Positions 1 through 6,758 are shown, counted from the first letter of the stretch. The stretch is 6,789 bases of DNA from Methanosaeta sp. NSP1 (GCA_002256595.1 NOLC01000060.1:1-6789), one strand, 5' to 3'. Translations and numbers: made by a program. The notes: generated from the sequence alone by a model not told the origin.

Positions 1-664
1 CTGTATTGGTTGAGGCCTTGAGGAACTTGTACCGCGAGCCCACCTTGGAGCCGCTGGCCACCACGCCACCGGGGAAGGGAGTGATGCAGCCTTTAACCCT
101 GCTTATGGCATTGACCGCTGCCTCCGCCGCCATAAGGCCTGCCGCCTGGTTCTGAGCCAGGATCAAGAAGTTGCCGCCGGCTATGCCGTCCACCGCCCCG
201 AAGTTCTCCTCAATGATGAAGTCGCCGGACATGAGGGGGATCTTCCAGACTTTGCGCCCAAACATCTCCTCCTGTTTTTGGTAGCCGTCGCCGAAGAAGC
301 CGAGCTTCTTGCCGGTATCAAACTGCTTTTCTGCCTGCGACATGCCTGAAAAGGCGGCCGCCGTGGGAGCTGTAAGCACACACTGGCCCAGCCGGTAGAG
401 CAGTGAGCTCTCCAGGTTCTTATAGCCCATATTGCATATCTGTATGTTGACCCCGGGCCTTCCGTCTGGCGTCTCGTCCCCACCCACGATGCTTTCTATT
501 CCCGCTTCAGCCGAGCATCCTATCACCGAAGTGCCAAATCCGGTAGCCTCCCGTGCCGCAACCAGTGCCCAGTGCTCGGTTACTGCTGTGATCAAGACCC
601 TGGCCACCTTGATGGGAAAGCCCTCGGCAAAGGTATCCTCTATCTCCACACCATTGATCTCCAT
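1..664 (-). CDS. ftr: Formylmethanofuran--tetrahydromethanopterin formyltransferase (C-terminus cut by window edge)
   Basis: Ftr is a cytoplasmic enzyme that transfers the formyl group between formylmethanofuran and tetrahydromethanopterin (or tetrahydrosarcinapterin), the second step of CO2 reduction to methane or its reverse. My translation of the complement gives 221 codons with no stop before position 1. The family is usually about 297 residues, so roughly the last quarter lies outside the window. The protein opens [14 protein letters not shown], the typical Ftr N-terminus, followed by [15 protein letters not shown] (residues 41-55), TPDGRPG (65-71) and a later [15 protein letters not shown] stretch, all of which I recognise as Ftr. 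The ATG at 664 is preceded by GGAGGG with a 6-nt spacer, and an in-frame TAG lies just upstream of that, which fixes the start. It lies 21 nt after purO and is probably cotranscribed with it. No frameshift is seen in the visible part. Family assignment is very secure. Confidence 0.96.
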   Translation of the reverse strand, partial: MEINGVEIEDTFAEGFPIKVARVLITAVTEHWALVAAREATGFGTSVIGCSAEAGIESIVGGDETPDGRPGVNIQICNMGYKNLESSLLYRLGQCVLTAPTAAAFSGMSQAEKQFDTGKKLGFFGDGYQKQEEMFGRKVWKIPLMSGDFIIEENFGAVDGIAGGNFLILAQNQAAGLMAAEAAVNAISRVKGCITPFPGGVVASGSKVGSRYKFLKASTNT

Positions 665-670
665 ATCATC

Positions 671-676
671 CCTCCT
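671..676 (-). promoter_or_regulatory. Shine-Dalgarno site of ftr
   Basis: The minus strand reads GGAGGG six nucleotides before the ftr ATG, inside the 21-nt gap after purO. With the in-frame stop just upstream (677-679) it leaves ATG 664 as the only sensible start. Confidence 0.8.
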
Positions 677-685
677 CTAAAATCT

Positions 686-1297
686 CTAATTCGGATTGTA
701 AACCGCCAGGCCAAATCCGCCGCCCTGCTCCTGGGGCAAGGATAAGGCTGCAGCGGCGCAGACCGGCTTTTCCAGGGGCAGATCGTAAGCCCTGCGAGCA
801 ATTTCACCGGCGTTGCTGCCTGCCAAGTCGGCAGCCTCGAAGTCGGTTTTCTGGTAAGTTGCTACTAAAAAGGCCTGGCTCTTATCCAGATCGAACTCTC
901 GGACGTGAAACTCATCTCTCTTGGCTATGCCCAGCCATCCCCGGTTTCCCTGCACTGCGCCTGCTATTCGCGGCGTGTCCAGCTCGTCTCTCTCATAGCC
1001 AAAAGCCACCAGGCTCAGGGCGATGGCATCCATAGGCTTCTGGCCGTCCTGGATTCTCTCCAGTATCATGTCTGTATGGGTGCCGTTGCTTACAACCGCA
1101 ACGTCGCAAACAACGCGAATGCAGTTGTAGGCGATATAAGGATTCCTGGCCAGATCCGCGCTGTCCATGGGCGAGACCAGAATGCTTCCTCCCCTAACCT
1201 CGGCCCTTCTATTGGGAAAAGAGCGGGAGGAGACTCTATAAGCTGCAAAGCTCCTTCCGCCGCTGCGGCCTACGGCAACTATTCGGCCTACATACAT
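686..1297 (-). CDS. purO: Archaeal IMP cyclohydrolase PurO
   Basis: PurO catalyses the last step of purine synthesis in many archaea: ring closure of FAICAR (5-formamidoimidazole-4-carboxamide ribotide) to IMP, replacing the cyclohydrolase domain of bacterial PurH. It is a soluble enzyme. The 203-residue length matches the family (about 200). Recognisable segments are the N-terminal MYVGR, FAAYRVSSRSFPNR (17-30), NPYIAYNC (52-59), SNGTHTD (70-76) and TPRIAG (108-113). No signal peptide or membrane segment is visible. The ATG at 1297 starts 2 nt after the porB stop; no strong ribosome site is seen there, so translational coupling to porB is likely. The stop is TAG. In known archaea FAICAR is made by the formate-dependent PurP, which is not in this window. 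Its place between por and ftr suggests coordinated supply of biosynthetic precursors, but the three enzymes do not form a known complex. Confidence 0.95.
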   Translation of the reverse strand: MYVGRIVAVGRSGGRSFAAYRVSSRSFPNRRAEVRGGSILVSPMDSADLARNPYIAYNCIRVVCDVAVVSNGTHTDMILERIQDGQKPMDAIALSLVAFGYERDELDTPRIAGAVQGNRGWLGIAKRDEFHVREFDLDKSQAFLVATYQKTDFEAADLAGSNAGEIARRAYDLPLEKPVCAAAALSLPQEQGGGFGLAVYNPN

Positions 1298-1299
1298 GT

Positions 1300-2175
1300 C
1301 TAGTCAACCAGATTGTACTTGGCCATGTTCGCTTCTGCCATGGCCTTGATCTGGCCCAGGACATCGGCACACTCTGTCTTCTTGAAGAGGTGCTTGTAGC
1401 GGCCCTGGAGCTTAAGGTACTCCTCCACCGGCTTGGGCCGGCGGATCTTCTTGACGCCTACCAGCTCACCGCTCTCGTACTCCAGCAGAGGCCATAGCCC
1501 GCTCTCCACAGCCAGACGGGCCAGCTCGATCATGGTTCCGGCATCAAATGTCCAGCCGGTGATGCAGGGAGCATTGACCTGAATATAAGATGGCCCGTTT
1601 ACCTGCAGCGCCTTCTTGACCTTCCGGCGCAGATCCACGGGATAGGCCACCGAGGCTGTGGCCACGTAGGGAACACCATGAGCCAAAGCTATGGCCGGCA
1701 TATCCTTCTTGGGCCTGGGGTTGCCCCTGCTCTGGCTTCCGGAGGGAGTGGTGGTGGTGTGCGCAGAGAAGGGCGTGGATCCGCTTCTCTGCACCCCGGT
1801 GTTCATGTAGGCCTCATTGTCGTAGCAGACATAGAGGATCTTGTGGCCCCTCTCGAACATGCCGGAGTTGGAGCCCATGCCGATATCAAATGTGCTTCCG
1901 TCTCCGCCGATAATTATGAGGTTGGCATCCTTTCCCCTGCGCTTGAGCATGACCTCCACCCCGGAGGCTACGGCTGAAGCATTCTCGAACAGGGAATGAA
2001 GCCATGGAACGCACCAGGAGCTCTCCGGGAAGGGAGTGGTGGTGACCTCCAGGCATCCTGTGGGCGAGACCACTATGGTGTTGGGTCCAGCGGCATCTAA
2101 AACCAGCCTTATGGTGGTGGGCATAGCGCATCCGGCGCAGGCCCGATGCCCCGGCGCCAGCAAAGATTTATCCAT
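1300..2175 (-). CDS. porB: Pyruvate:ferredoxin oxidoreductase beta subunit (TPP- and Fe-S-binding)
   Basis: PorB carries thiamine diphosphate and the proximal [4Fe-4S] cluster of pyruvate:ferredoxin oxidoreductase, which interconverts pyruvate + CoA with acetyl-CoA + CO2 and reduces ferredoxin in the cytoplasm. From the chosen start it has 291 residues, normal for the family. Cluster cysteines are C13 and C16 (CAGC), C41 (SPTGC) and C204 (APCITGW). The TPP/Mg motif is GDGSTFDIG (91-99), with the second part YDNEAYMNTG (118-127) containing N120. The longest frame would begin at TTG 2184, but AAGGAGG (2186-2192) ends only 1 nt from that codon and sits 10 nt before ATG 2175, so ATG 2175 is preferred. 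The ribosome site overlaps the porA stop codon. The gene is intact, unlike its partner porA. A related 2-oxoacid oxidoreductase with another substrate is possible but less likely given the porCDAB order. Confidence 0.95.
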   Translation of the reverse strand: MDKSLLAPGHRACAGCAMPTTIRLVLDAAGPNTIVVSPTGCLEVTTTPFPESSWCVPWLHSLFENASAVASGVEVMLKRRGKDANLIIIGGDGSTFDIGMGSNSGMFERGHKILYVCYDNEAYMNTGVQRSGSTPFSAHTTTTPSGSQSRGNPRPKKDMPAIALAHGVPYVATASVAYPVDLRRKVKKALQVNGPSYIQVNAPCITGWTFDAGTMIELARLAVESGLWPLLEYESGELVGVKKIRRPKPVEEYLKLQGRYKHLFKKTECADVLGQIKAMAEANMAKYNLVD

Positions 2176-2185
2176 ATTCTTCAAG

Positions 2186-2192
2186 CCTCCTT
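2186..2192 (-). promoter_or_regulatory. Shine-Dalgarno site deciding the porB start
   Basis: AAGGAGG on the minus strand overlaps the TAA of porA (2191-2193). It is 1 nt from TTG 2184 and 10 nt from ATG 2175, which favours the ATG and makes porB three codons shorter than the longest frame. Confidence 0.7.
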
Positions 2193-3284
2193 AAAGGATC
2201 TCCGTCCTCAGATTCAGGAATTCGAACTCAGACTCTATTCCCTTGCGAGCATCCTCCGCCTTGGCCACGATCTTTCTGATGTCCTTGACCGTGATGTCGC
2301 GACCGCCCAGGCCGGCAGTAAAGCCGATGATCGGCGTTCTGATGCTGCTGTTGTAGAAGGCTGCCTTGAGGTCTGTGACCAGGCCGGCCTCGCCTCCGAT
2401 GGCCACATCCTTCTCGATAACCGCAATTACAGAAGCGTCTTTCAGGGCTTTTCGGAGAGCCTGCACCGGGAAGGGCCGGTAGCTGCGAACCTTCAGGAGT
2501 CCTACCTTCTTTCCCTCGGAGCGCATGGCGTCAATGGCATCTTTGATTGTGCCTATGACTGAGCCCAATGTGACTATTACGACCTCCGCGTCATCCAGGA
2601 AATAGCCGTCCAACAGCCCCCCGTAGTATCTTCCAAAGCTCTCCTCGAATTCGCGAGCCACCTGCTCGATCTTGGCCAGAGCCTTTATCTGGGCCTCGAA
2701 CTGCTGGTAGCGAAACTCGGTGAAAGTGGATGGATCGGCGAAGGCCCCGAAGGTCTTGGGATGGGCTGGGTCCAGGATATCGGCAGGCTGGTAGTCGGGC
2801 AGAAACTCCCTGGACTTCTGCTTGTCCAGAAGCTCCACCGGCTCGTAGACATGGGGCAGCACGAAGCCATCCATGCAAACCATCACCGGCGTCCTGATCT
2901 GAGCATCTGCTGGTCGTTCCAGATGTTGAGAGGCGCTCCCATGGCCCGGTTGGCCACATTCATGACCAGGGGCATCCTCAGGCCGGAGACATTGTAGAGC
3001 ACCTCGTACATCAGAGCCAGCCCCTGGCTGGTGGTCGAGGAGTAGCCTCTGCCACCGGCGGCGCAGGCCCCTACCAGAACGGACAGAGCTGAGAACTCGG
3101 AGTCCACTGTGAGAAATTCGCTATCAAGCTCACCGTCAGCCACCATCTGGGAGAGGTTCTCCACAATATGGGTCTGGGGGGTTATGGGATAGGCGGAGAT
3201 AACATCCGGCCGGCAGCACATAACTGCATGGGCCACGGCATAAGAGCCCTCCACCACCTTCATATTGGCCGTATTATTGCTCAT
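2191..3284 (-). pseudogene. porA: Pyruvate:ferredoxin oxidoreductase alpha subunit, disrupted by internal deletion and frameshift
   Basis: PorA is the large subunit that packs against PorB and helps form the pyruvate/TPP site. The ATG at 3284 overlaps the porD stop (TAATG) and has GGAGGAG just upstream. The N-terminal frame is typical: [10 protein letters not shown] (12-21), [14 protein letters not shown] (31-44), [18 protein letters not shown] (84-101) and [15 protein letters not shown] (112-126). It then reads seven unrelated residues and hits TGA at 2883-2885. The C-terminal part resumes in another frame near 2912 with [15 protein letters not shown] and runs normally to TAA at 2191, about 239 residues including GFTAGLGGRDIT near the end. 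Aligned from memory with archaeal PorA, the two parts total about 365 residues with about 32 codons missing, including the usual RDTGW region. The frame difference requires a net loss of 3k+1 nt. No ribosome site precedes the possible GTG at 2886, so separate translation of the C-terminal part is unlikely. True mutation and assembly error cannot be told apart here. Confidence 0.9.
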
Positions 3285-3541
3285 TACTTCTCCTCCAGGA
3301 CCATGGTAATGGCCATTCTGGGGCACTCGTTAGCGCATACGCTGCAGCCCTTGCAGTAGTCCAGATCGGGGACAAATAGCCCCTCCTCCTGGTGTATGCA
3401 GCCCTCGGGGCAGTAGATCTCGCAGAGGCTGCATTTTATGCATTTCTCTTGATCGAAAACGGGCATAAACGTCCGCCAGGCACCGGTTTTAGTTAAGCGG
3501 GTGCTGCACGGATCAACCAGACTCCCGGCTTTGATTACCAT
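3284..3541 (-). CDS. porD: Pyruvate:ferredoxin oxidoreductase delta subunit (2x[4Fe-4S] ferredoxin)
   Basis: PorD is the small ferredoxin-like subunit that passes electrons from the proximal cluster in PorB to external ferredoxin. It has 85 residues with two classical cluster motifs: C34-x2-C37-x2-C40-x3-C44-P and C63-x2-C66-x2-C69-x3-C73-P. An N-terminal extension containing [12 protein letters not shown] (19-30) precedes the first cluster; a TGxWRTFxP stretch is a hallmark of archaeal PorD and separates it from free ferredoxins. The ATG at 3541 overlaps the porC stop by one base (TAATG), and its own TAA overlaps the porA ATG in the same way, so translation of porC, porD and porA is probably coupled. 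All eight cluster cysteines are present; an extra C12 lies in the extension and C48 follows the first motif. Confidence 0.95.
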   Translation of the reverse strand: MVIKAGSLVDPCSTRLTKTGAWRTFMPVFDQEKCIKCSLCEIYCPEGCIHQEEGLFVPDLDYCKGCSVCANECPRMAITMVLEEK

Positions 3542-4077
3542 TAAGATACCCTCTCATAGGCGGCTTTAATGGCCAGAAGGTTCTTCTTGCCTAACTCTCC
3601 TTTGAAGCGCTCGGAGATGGCCTTATTCAGGCTTTCCAGGCCCACTTCCTTGCTGGCTCCGCAAAATGCGCCCAGCATGGTGGTGTTGACTATGGGCCTC
3701 TTCAAAATCTCCATGGCGATCTTGGTGGCATCGATGGTTATGACCTGGGCCTTGGTTTTAAGCTTGAGGGCCTCGGGCGACCGGTCGGTGTTGATAATGA
3801 TCTTTCCGCTGTCTTTGAGGCCACTGGCCACATCCACCACATCGAGCAGAGTTACATCCTGGACTATGACATAATCCGGCTCATAGATCTGGCTTCTGAT
3901 TCTGATTGGCTGGTCGGCGATCCTGGCGAAAGCCATCACCGGCGCGCCTCTCCTTTCTACTCCGAAGGCCGGAAATGCCTGTGAGAACCTCTTGTCCTCA
4001 AAAGCGGCAACGGCAATTATCTCGGCCGCAGTGACAGATCCCTGGCCGCCACGACCATGCAAGCGTATCTCTTTCAA
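3541..4077 (-). CDS. porC: Pyruvate:ferredoxin oxidoreductase gamma subunit
   Basis: PorC is the gamma subunit of the four-subunit archaeal pyruvate:ferredoxin oxidoreductase; its domain corresponds to the gamma (CoA-binding) region of one-chain enzymes. With a TTG start at 4077 it has 178 residues, the usual family length, beginning [27 protein letters not shown] (7-13) is the glycine-rich family hallmark. Other conserved parts are [19 protein letters not shown] (35-53) and NTTMLGAF (131-138). The start is supported by a perfect GGAGGT (4085-4090) with a 7-nt spacer and by homologues beginning MKEIR-HGRGGQG. A longer frame from TTG 4137 would add 20 residues, but that codon lies inside the predicted TATA box. 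This is the first gene of the unit; its promoter is upstream at about 4134-4151. The symbol porG is also used for this subunit. Confidence 0.95.
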   Translation of the reverse strand: MKEIRLHGRGGQGSVTAAEIIAVAAFEDKRFSQAFPAFGVERRGAPVMAFARIADQPIRIRSQIYEPDYVIVQDVTLLDVVDVASGLKDSGKIIINTDRSPEALKLKTKAQVITIDATKIAMEILKRPIVNTTMLGAFCGASKEVGLESLNKAISERFKGELGKKNLLAIKAAYERVS

Positions 4078-4084
4078 TGACCTG

Positions 4085-4090
4085 ACCTCC
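4085..4090 (-). promoter_or_regulatory. Shine-Dalgarno site deciding the porC TTG start
   Basis: GGAGGT on the minus strand, a perfect match to the usual anti-Shine-Dalgarno end of archaeal 16S rRNA, lies 7 nt before TTG 4077. It sets the start at a non-ATG codon and rejects the longer reading. Confidence 0.85.
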
Positions 4091-4133
4091 AATACTTCGC
4101 GCTTCAATCTACTTCTCCGCGAACAAGTGATGA

Positions 4134-4151
4134 GCAAATATATCTCTTTCG
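4134..4151 (-). promoter_or_regulatory. Putative BRE/TATA promoter of the porCDAB-purO-ftr unit
   Basis: The minus strand reads CGAAAGAGATATATTTGC: a purine-rich BRE-like stretch followed by an A/T-rich TATA-like core in otherwise GC-rich DNA. Initiation about 25 nt downstream, near 4112-4116, would give a leader of about 36 nt before porC with its GGAGGT inside. This is pattern reading only. The core is nearly symmetric (AAATATAT on the plus strand), so it might also serve the divergent gene. Confidence 0.6.
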
Positions 4152-4239
4152 GAGCCGCGGCAGGTTCTTATGGGAGATGCTCTACTTATGCCTAGCTCAA
4201 GCCGCCGGGCCAATGGCTGCGGCGAATGAAGGATAGCCT

Positions 4240-4923
4240 ATGGATAAAAGGAATGAGATAGTCTCAGCCGTTCGAGAAGCAAAGAAGAACCTGGGCGAGG
4301 CACCTGACTTTAGGGTGGCGGATGCATTGGCCATCCTGGAGGGCATGGCCCCCTTTTTGGATAGAGAAGTGATTGTAAGAATCAAATGCAAGAGCTGCGA
4401 TAATTACGCTTCAGCCTTCTTTCCATTGAGCCGGGACTTCTATGCCGTGGATGAAGGCGAATACTGCCATCAACGGCAGGCCTCTATCAAGAATCTGACG
4501 GCAATCAAGCTCGCTAGCTGCTCTCATTATTCCCGCCAGGCCTCCGAGAGTCTTATGGATCTGGGAAAAGCGATCATGGAAGAGGACCTTGCCCCTGCCT
4601 TCAAGGAGAGAAGGCTTTATGATCGCAGCAAATTCGCCAGTTACCGCGTGGCCTTCAGGCTTTTGTCCATTCCGGGCATGGTCTGCATACAGCTGGGGCA
4701 CGAGGTGGATAGCGGCTTTGCTTGCAGCGATATCAAGATCTACCTGCTCAGGAGGCTTGATCCCGGATTTGGAGCTGAGGCTTCTCAGAAGATATCCCAG
4801 GCTATGAAAGGCGGTCCAATCATGGTAGTCCAGTCAAGCTCGCAGACCAGAAGGCAACTGGATATAGACTACATGCTGGACTGGATAGCTGAAAGACGAA
4901 AAATGGATATAGTATATCTTTAG
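4240..4923 (+). CDS. Uncharacterised 227-residue protein with scattered Cys/His residues
   Basis: I do not recognise this protein. It has 227 residues and looks soluble, with no signal peptide and no membrane-length hydrophobic run. A charged, probably helical N-terminus (1-45) leads to C50-x2-C53, then C76-H77 and C94-x-H96, a spacing that could bind a metal, though no standard zinc-ribbon pattern fits. A second half follows with FRLLSIPGMVCIQLGHEVD (139-157), C162, and a C-terminal charged helix-like stretch rich in Arg, Asp and Lys (203-223). The ATG at 4240 is the earliest possible start, because an in-frame TAG ends 3 nt before it, and GAAGGA lies 6 nt upstream. Codon use resembles the neighbours, so it looks resident and real. 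It is 26 nt upstream of the PIN-ATPase gene and may share its transcript. No function is proposed; a role with the PIN-ATPase would be guilt by association only. Confidence 0.85.
   Translation: MDKRNEIVSAVREAKKNLGEAPDFRVADALAILEGMAPFLDREVIVRIKCKSCDNYASAFFPLSRDFYAVDEGEYCHQRQASIKNLTAIKLASCSHYSRQASESLMDLGKAIMEEDLAPAFKERRLYDRSKFASYRVAFRLLSIPGMVCIQLGHEVDSGFACSDIKIYLLRRLDPGFGAEASQKISQAMKGGPIMVVQSSSQTRRQLDIDYMLDWIAERRKMDIVYL
4897..4917 (+). promoter_or_regulatory. Possible promoter for the PIN-ATPase gene inside the end of the 227-aa gene
   Basis: CGAAAA (4897-4902) followed by TATAGTATAT (4908-4917) resembles a BRE/TATA pair in the last codons of the upstream gene. Initiation about 25 nt downstream, near 4937-4940, would leave a leader of only about 10-13 nt before ATG 4950. 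This may be coincidence in coding sequence. Confidence 0.35.
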
Positions 4924-4949
4924 CTTTTGATTAAAGGATGTTTTAAGCA

Positions 4950-6758
4950 ATGGCGCAACCATTGGTGCCAGATACCAGTGTGGTAATTGACGGCAGGGTA
5001 TCTGCCAAGATCAGAGCAGGTGAGCTGCAAGGCCGCAGGATAGTTGTACCCGAAGCCGTGGTGGCGGAGCTGGAAGCCCAGGCCAATCACGGCAGAGACA
5101 TAGGTCTGCGCGGATTAGAAGAGCTGCGCAGGCTCTCCGAGCTGGCCAAGAATGGAAAGATCGAACTGGAATATGTGGGCATCAGGCCCAACCTGGACCA
5201 GATCAAGCTGGCAGGAGGCGGCGAGATCGATGCCATGATTCGGGATGTAGCTCTGGAGCTGGGTGCCTCTTTCCTGACCAGCGATCAGGTTCAGTCCAGG
5301 GTGGCTGAGGCCATGGGCCTGGATGTGGAGTATGTCCGGCCTCAGCGCGAGGCGGTCAAGCCATTATCCCTGGAGAAGTACTTCACCGAAGATACACTCT
5401 CCGTCCACCTCAAGGAGGATGCCATTCCCATGGCCAAACGAGGCCGGGTAGGGGACTTCTCTTTAGTCCGTTTGAGCGAGAGGCCTCTATCGGAGAGGGA
5501 ATTGAGGGATCTTTCAAGGGAGATCTACGAGAGAGCTAAGGTAGACCCTGAGGGCTACGTGGAGATGGAGAAGATGGGAGCTTCCATCATTCAGTTGGGG
5601 CCCATGAGAATTGCCATAGCCAAGCCGCCATTCTCCGATGGATTGGAGATCACCGCTGTCAGGCCAGTGGCCAAGGTCAGCTTCGACTCCTATCGCCATA
5701 GCGGGATGCTCAAGGAGAGGCTCAAGGAAGCACAGAGGGGCATTCTCATCGCCGGGCCGCCCGGATCGGGCAAGTCCACCTTCGCCGCGGGAGTGGCCGA
5801 GTATCTTTTGAGCTGCAATTATGTGGTCAAGACCCTGGAGTCACCTCGCGACCTTCAGGTCCCGCCCGAGATCACCCAGTATGGACCGCTGGAGGGGAGC
5901 ATGGAGGCATCCGCCGATATACTGCTCCTGGTCAGGCCGGATTATACCATCTACGATGAGGTACGAAAGACCCGCGACTTCCAGGTCTTCGCAGACATGC
6001 GCCTGGCCGGAGTGGGCATGATCGGAGTGGTGCATGCCAACAAGCCCATAGATGCCCTGCAGCGCCTCCTGGGCCGGGTGGATATGGGAATGATCCCCCA
6101 GGTGGTGGACACCGTGGTCTTCATTGAGAAAGGCGAGGTCACCCACGTATTGGATGTGGAGTTCACAGTCAAGGTTCCCTCCGGCATGGTGGAGGCGGAC
6201 CTGGCCCGGCCGGTGATTGTGGTCAAGGACTTTGAGAGCGGGCAGGCCGAGTATGAGCTTTACAGCTATGGAGAGCAGATCGTGGTCATGCCCGTATCCA
6301 GAGAGAGCAAGAAGCCATCCTGGACACTGGCCTCTCGCGAGATAGAAAAGGAGATATCGCACCATGTGCGAGGCCCCTTCCAGGTGGAGATGCTTACCGA
6401 TTCCTCTGCGGTCATCCATGTGCCCCAGGAGGAGGCGGCGAGGGTGATAGGAAAGGCGGGGAAGAACATAGACCAGATCGAGAAGAGCCTGGGGCTGCAT
6501 ATCGATGTGCGGACCAAGGACCAGGCGCCTGCAGCCTCTCCCCGTCTGGAGGAGACGGCCAAGCATCTCATAATCTGGCTGGAGGGGATGGCAGGAGAGT
6601 CGGTGGATGTCTTCGTAGGATCTGATCCGGTCTTCACCGCCACCGTGGGCCGGAGGGGAGACATCCGGGTGGCCAAGTCCTCGGAGATGGCCAAAAGGAT
6701 CATCAAGCGCATCAAGAAGGGTGAGGCTATAGACGTGCAGAGGGCAGGCGAAGACTGA
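4950..6758 (+). CDS. PIN domain - PilT-type ATPase - KH domain protein (PINA-like, COG1855)
   Basis: This 602-residue protein has the three-part architecture of an archaeal family that includes M. jannaschii MJ1533 and Sulfolobus islandicus PINA. PINA is reported as a hexameric ATPase that promotes Holliday-junction branch migration and works with Hjc and Hjm/Hel308. The N-terminal PIN domain (about 4-130) keeps acidic residues D8, E40, D94 and D112, so nuclease-type metal binding is possible. The ATPase (about 225-410) has Walker A GPPGSGKST (269-277), an acidic stretch DYTIYDEVRK (331-340) as probable Walker B/catalytic Glu region, and VVHANKP (360-366), resembling the PilT His box. A KH domain (about 477-522) has the GxxG loop GKAG (501-504), followed by a basic C-terminal domain. 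There are no membrane segments. ATG 4950 is the earliest start, as an in-frame TAA lies at 4944-4946; AAAGG sits about 12 nt upstream. The gene is complete. The cellular role in this organism is inferred from the family. Confidence 0.93.
   Translation: MAQPLVPDTSVVIDGRVSAKIRAGELQGRRIVVPEAVVAELEAQANHGRDIGLRGLEELRRLSELAKNGKIELEYVGIRPNLDQIKLAGGGEIDAMIRDVALELGASFLTSDQVQSRVAEAMGLDVEYVRPQREAVKPLSLEKYFTEDTLSVHLKEDAIPMAKRGRVGDFSLVRLSERPLSERELRDLSREIYERAKVDPEGYVEMEKMGASIIQLGPMRIAIAKPPFSDGLEITAVRPVAKVSFDSYRHSGMLKERLKEAQRGILIAGPPGSGKSTFAAGVAEYLLSCNYVVKTLESPRDLQVPPEITQYGPLEGSMEASADILLLVRPDYTIYDEVRKTRDFQVFADMRLAGVGMIGVVHANKPIDALQRLLGRVDMGMIPQVVDTVVFIEKGEVTHVLDVEFTVKVPSGMVEADLARPVIVVKDFESGQAEYELYSYGEQIVVMPVSRESKKPSWTLASREIEKEISHHVRGPFQVEMLTDSSAVIHVPQEEAARVIGKAGKNIDQIEKSLGLHIDVRTKDQAPAASPRLEETAKHLIIWLEGMAGESVDVFVGSDPVFTATVGRRGDIRVAKSSEMAKRIIKRIKKGEAIDVQRAGED

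Larger units (their letters stand above)
4078..4239. other. Divergent intergenic region between porC and the 227-aa gene
   Basis: These 162 nt separate the minus-strand por unit from the plus-strand pair. The left half holds the porC ribosome site and TATA-like element. In the right half I see only a weak TATA-like CTTATG (4184-4189), an imperfect hairpin (GCCGC 4201-4205 with GCGGC 4219-4223, inner GCC-AAT-GGC), and GAAGGA (4228-4233), which serves as ribosome site for the plus-strand gene. No convincing small gene or operator repeat was found. Confidence 0.65.

Noticed and set aside
905..1303. Plus-strand open frame of 132 codons across purO
   Set aside because: It lies entirely over a secure purO/porB reading on the other strand and has no family features.
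2191..2886. C-terminal porA piece as a separate gene from GTG 2886
   Set aside because: There is no ribosome site before the GTG, and homologous residues (DAQIRTP) continue in frame upstream of it, so it is a fragment rather than a new gene.
2883..2930. Programmed ribosomal frameshift in porA
   Set aside because: A frameshift alone would not explain the roughly 32 missing conserved residues, and no slippery run of bases is seen at the junction.
4078..4137. Twenty-residue N-terminal extension of porC from TTG 4137
   Set aside because: The codon lies in the predicted TATA box, lacks a ribosome site, and the family N-terminus and GGAGGT both point to TTG 4077.
5841..6566. Long minus-strand open frame (about 241 codons) opposite the PIN-ATPase gene
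   Set aside because: It is antisense to a clearly real gene with recognised motifs; its His/Leu-rich translation matches nothing known and is typical of the opposite strand of GC-rich coding DNA.
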